6,780 nucleotides of DNA, taken from Alphaproteobacteria bacterium (lineage in GTDB: Bacteria; Pseudomonadota; Alphaproteobacteria; Micavibrionales; UBA1664). Below the pieces are notes generated by a model. That model searched no databases, had not been told where the DNA came from, and saw nothing but the letters and a program-made list of their open reading frames with translations. Both the position numbers and the translations under genes were made by a program. Position 1 is the first letter of the stretch, and every line of letters starts with the position of its first letter. Positions 4,495-6,780 of the stretch are shown piece after piece. The stretch covers positions 1 through 6,780 of the forward strand of contig JAGWXJ010000100.1 of assembly GCA_018969935.1 (NCBI GenBank). Reading direction: 5' to 3'.

Positions 4495-5736
4495 ATGCTT
4501 TCCTTTGCCGTATTGCGGATCCGCGATTTCCGCCACCTCATGTTCACCCGCTTCTTCATCACGCTGGCCCTGCAGGCGCAGGCGGTGGTGGTAGGCTGGC
4601 AAATCTACTCCATCACCAAGGACCCATTCCTCCTTGGCCTGACAGGCTTGGCCGAGGCCATTCCCGCGCTACTGTGCGCACTTGTATCCGGCCATTTTGT
4701 CGATGTCGGCAAACCGCATCTGATATACCGCACATGTGTAGGCTTGTTGGCCGTAAACACCCTGACGATGGCAATTATTGCGGGCGGCTACATCAACACC
4801 CCAGAAGGCTGGATAGTCCCATGCCTGTTTGCAGGGGTGTTTGTGTCGGGCATCGCGCGAAGCTTCGTCATGCCGTCTGCCTTTGCCCTGCTTTCAGGGT
4901 ACGTCAGCCGCAAAGATATGTCGGGCGCAACCGCATGGCTGAACACCGGTTTTCAAACCGCGGCCGTAGGCGGCCCTGCCGTTGCAGGTATTATTTATGG
5001 CGGGTACGGCCCCCACGGGGCATGGCTTCTGCCAGCATTCTCGCTGCTTATCGCCATCACGCTGGCCTGTGCGCTGACACCGCACAAACGCGGTGAAATT
5101 GAAAAACGTGAACCTGCCGTTGAAAGCATCAAAAACGGCTGGAAGTTCATTTTCAAAAATCCGGTCATCCTGTCCGTCATGGCGCTCGATATGTTCGCCG
5201 TACTTTTTGGCGGCGCCGTAGCCATGCTCCCCGCCTTTGCGGACCATGTGCTTCATGTAGGGCCGGAAGGCTTGGGCGCCCTGCGCGCGGCCCCAGCCGT
5301 AGGCTCGGTCCTTACCGCGCTTTATCTGGCAGTACGTCCGCTACGCCACCTATCAGGTAAGCTATTGCTAACCGTATTTGCGGGCTTTGCACTTTCCATG
5401 ATTGGCTTTGGCCTCAGCACGTCCTTCTGGCTATCGCTGGCTTGTCTGGCAGCATCAGGTGCATTCGACTGCGTAAACGTAGTCACACGCACAAGCATCG
5501 TGCAGCTTCTTACCCCGCCCGACATGAAGGGCCGCGTATCCTCGGTCAACACCATGTTCATTATTTCCTCCAACGAAATCGGGGCCTTTGAATCGGGGCT
5601 GGCAGCAAGGCTGATGGGCCTTGTACCTTCCGTGGTTTTCGGCGGCGTCATGTCGCTGGTGGTTGTGGCATCGGTTGCGTTTTTCTCGCCAAAACTGCGG
5701 AAACTGGTTATAGATACCCACCATGAGCACAAGTGA
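4495..5736 (+). CDS. Major facilitator superfamily exporter, EntS-like (MFS_3 type)
   Basis: This 413-residue inner-membrane protein has about 12 hydrophobic segments in two halves, joined by a charged cytoplasmic loop at about 195-223 ('LTPHKRGEIEKREPAVESIKNG'). The loop after the second helix, 'GHFVDVGKPHLIYR' (66-79), is the family's motif A (G-x-x-x-D-x-G-K/R). The late region 'TPPDMKGRVSSVNTMFI' followed by 'SSNEIGAFESGLAARLMG' is characteristic of the MFS_3 group that includes the enterobactin exporter EntS and many uncharacterised drug or metabolite exporters. The substrate is therefore open. I chose the ATG at 4495 because the 'LRIRDFRHLMFTRFF' start of the first helix follows at once, as in relatives. 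The frame is open back to a TTG at 4417, inside the opposite hydrolase gene, but no ribosome binding site supports it. The 3' end overlaps queH by 14 bp, so the two are probably one operon. Confidence 0.9.
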   Translation: MLSFAVLRIRDFRHLMFTRFFITLALQAQAVVVGWQIYSITKDPFLLGLTGLAEAIPALLCALVSGHFVDVGKPHLIYRTCVGLLAVNTLTMAIIAGGYINTPEGWIVPCLFAGVFVSGIARSFVMPSAFALLSGYVSRKDMSGATAWLNTGFQTAAVGGPAVAGIIYGGYGPHGAWLLPAFSLLIAITLACALTPHKRGEIEKREPAVESIKNGWKFIFKNPVILSVMALDMFAVLFGGAVAMLPAFADHVLHVGPEGLGALRAAPAVGSVLTALYLAVRPLRHLSGKLLLTVFAGFALSMIGFGLSTSFWLSLACLAASGAFDCVNVVTRTSIVQLLTPPDMKGRVSSVNTMFIISSNEIGAFESGLAARLMGLVPSVVFGGVMSLVVVASVAFFSPKLRKLVIDTHHEHK

Positions 5737-6412
5737 TCTGGATTATCTGAGCCAGCCGCGCATGCACCTGACGGTCCCGAACGGGGCCGATAAAGTGCTG
5801 CTGCATTCCTGCTGCGCGCCATGCTCGGGCGAGGTAATGGAGGCAATGGCAGCCTCCGGCCTCGATATCACGATCTTCTTCTACAACCCCAATATCCACC
5901 CGCGGGAGGAATATGACCTCCGCAAAAGCGAGAACATCCGCTTCGCCGAAAAAATGGGCATCCCGTTTATCGATAACGACTACGATACCTCCAACTGGTT
6001 CGAGCGCGTAAAAGGTATGGAATGGGAACCCGAACGCGGCAAGCGCTGCACCGAGTGCTTTGACATGCGCTTCGAACGTACGGCCCTCTACGCCCATGAA
6101 AACGGCTTCAAACTGTTTACATCCTGCCTCGGCATCAGCCGCTGGAAAAACATGAACCAGATAAACGACTGCGGCCACAGGGCCGCCGCCCGCTACGAAG
6201 GGCTTCAATACTGGGATTACAACTGGCGTAAAAACCACGGCTCGCACCGCATGATCGAGATTTCAAAGCGCGAGAATTTTTACATGCAGGAATATTGCGG
6301 GTGTGTGTACTCGTGGCGCGATACCAACAAGGAACGCATGGCCAAAGGCCTGCCTAAAATCGAGATCGGGCAGAAATTTTACGGCCTTGATGCCGATGGC
6401 GCGGGCAGCTGA
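5723..6412 (+). CDS. queH: Epoxyqueuosine reductase QueH
   Basis: QueH carries out the last step of queuosine synthesis, reducing epoxyqueuosine to queuosine at the wobble base of tRNAs with GUN anticodons (His, Asn, Asp, Tyr). It is not related in sequence to the cobalamin-dependent enzyme QueG that does the same reaction. The 229 residues match the family (formerly DUF208) along their length. 'VLLHSCCAPCS' (25-35) has Cys30, Cys31 and Cys34; 'FFYNPNIHPREEYDLRK' (52-68), 'ERGKRCTECFDMRFERTA' (104-121) with Cys109 and Cys112, 'TSCLGISRWKNMNQIN' (133-148) and 'QEYCGCVYS' (189-197) with Cys192 and Cys194 follow. The conserved cysteines carry the iron-sulfur and iron centre known for this family. 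The ATG at 5723 overlaps the MFS 3' end by 14 bp without a good ribosome binding site, suggesting coupling; an ATG at 5762 would still keep the whole core. The last 34 bp overlap the convergent gene. Confidence 0.95.
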   Translation: MSTSDLDYLSQPRMHLTVPNGADKVLLHSCCAPCSGEVMEAMAASGLDITIFFYNPNIHPREEYDLRKSENIRFAEKMGIPFIDNDYDTSNWFERVKGMEWEPERGKRCTECFDMRFERTALYAHENGFKLFTSCLGISRWKNMNQINDCGHRAAARYEGLQYWDYNWRKNHGSHRMIEISKRENFYMQEYCGCVYSWRDTNKERMAKGLPKIEIGQKFYGLDADGAGS

Positions 6413-6693
6413 ACGGGCCTTAGGGCACGCGGCTCGACACGGTAAATGCATTCGGCAATATCAGCAGCGGCAAGGCGGCCAAGGAAGGCATCGGCATCAC
6501 GCTGGTAAACCATGATCCCGCGATACCCTGAATCGATATTCGGGCAACCTTCAAGAAGCCCAGGCAATTTGACAACCGAACCGGCAGGCATGATGTCAAT
6601 CAGGCGCTTCGTATCTTTCACATCGCGCAATAGCAGGCTGTAGGAAACGCTCTCGCCCCTATCGGCGGTGGTAAAGGCTGTGACGGCTGTCAT
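6379..6693 (-). CDS. Hypothetical protein, 104 residues
   Basis: I do not recognise this protein. It is probably soluble and cytoplasmic, with no signal peptide or membrane segment. The sequence contains 'ESVSYSLLLRDVKDTKRLIDIMPAGSVVKLPG' (14-45), then 'GCPNIDSGYRGIMVYQRDADAFLGRLAAADIAECIYRVEP' (49-88), suggesting a compact alpha/beta domain. It ends in a proline-rich tail (89-104) that is encoded antisense to the end of queH. The ATG at 6693 is chosen for the GGGAGA ribosome binding site five bases upstream; an in-frame GTG at 6717 has none. The gene converges on queH with a 34-bp overlap, which is unusual for unrelated neighbours. The good ribosome binding site and plausible promoter favour a real gene. 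Confidence 0.65.
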   Translation of the reverse strand: MTAVTAFTTADRGESVSYSLLLRDVKDTKRLIDIMPAGSVVKLPGLLEGCPNIDSGYRGIMVYQRDADAFLGRLAAADIAECIYRVEPRALRPVQLPAPSASRP

Positions 6694-6698
6694 GGTTA

Positions 6699-6704
6699 TC
6701 TCCC
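6699..6704 (-). promoter_or_regulatory. Ribosome binding site GGGAGA of the 104-residue protein gene
   Basis: On the minus strand GGGAGA lies five bases before the ATG at 6693 and decides the start in favour of MTAVTAF over the GTG 24 bases upstream. Confidence 0.6.
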
Positions 6705-6717
6705 TGTTCCATGGCAC

Positions 6718-6745
6718 CTTATGAAATATAAAAAATATCCGCCAA
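6718..6745 (-). promoter_or_regulatory. Candidate promoter of the 104-residue protein gene
   Basis: On the minus strand TTGGCG (6745-6740), a 16-bp AT-rich spacer and CATAAG (6723-6718) give four of six matches each. The start would be near 6711, leaving a leader of about 18 nt that contains the ribosome binding site. The AT-rich spacer stands out from the surrounding GC-rich sequence. Confidence 0.35.
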
Positions 6746-6780
6746 TGCCGTTTGCTTTGACCTCATGCATTTTTTGCATT

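Noticed and set aside
6765..6779. ATGCA-T5-TGCAT inverted repeat at the right edge
   Set aside because: It is only five bases per arm and cut close to the window end; not strong enough to call a terminator or operator.

Overview
The window looks like ordinary chromosome from an alphaproteobacterium. The genes are densely packed on both strands, at moderate GC. The supporting signs are: an XRE-type DNA-binding N-terminus of the kind common in alphaproteobacteria ('...NGIQFIGSRGVEL'); a full CtrA-type site (TTAA-N7-TTAAC) in an intergenic region; and a ketosteroid-isomerase-related/GNAT gene pair of a kind I remember mainly from Proteobacteria. This is inference from motifs; I could not test taxonomy. 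I see no transposase, integrase, CRISPR array or phage gene.

Left part (1-2012). A family-4 glycosyltransferase runs off the left edge on the minus strand. Only 26 bp separate its ATG from that of a divergent alpha/beta hydrolase resembling ABHD10-type thioesterases. A plus-strand XRE regulator follows, with a C-terminal region that resembles a TrmB-type effector domain. A 9-bp inverted repeat brackets the gap before it, and one arm covers its start codon.

Middle (2013-3641). A 126-bp gap holding a small hairpin leads to a complete tRNA-Ser(GGA) with encoded CCA. Facing it is a minus-strand two-gene operon, a ketosteroid-isomerase-related protein followed by a GNAT acetyltransferase, joined by an ATGA stop/start overlap. 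The 169-bp divergent region upstream contains the CtrA-type box. On the other side of that box is a small, Ser/Thr-rich 75-residue protein with a near-perfect ribosome binding site.

Right part (3638-6780). The small gene converges on an exported alpha/beta hydrolase, and the two stop codons share one TTAA. Divergent from the hydrolase is an EntS-like MFS exporter whose 3' end overlaps queH by 14 bp. QueH is the epoxyqueuosine reductase of the last step of tRNA queuosine synthesis. A 104-residue protein of unknown function converges on queH and overlaps it by 34 bp.

I do not see a single coordinated system across the window. The items most worth following are the putative CtrA-controlled small protein, the XRE regulator with its dyad, the coupled isomerase-like/GNAT pair, and a possible leaderless transcript for the exported hydrolase.
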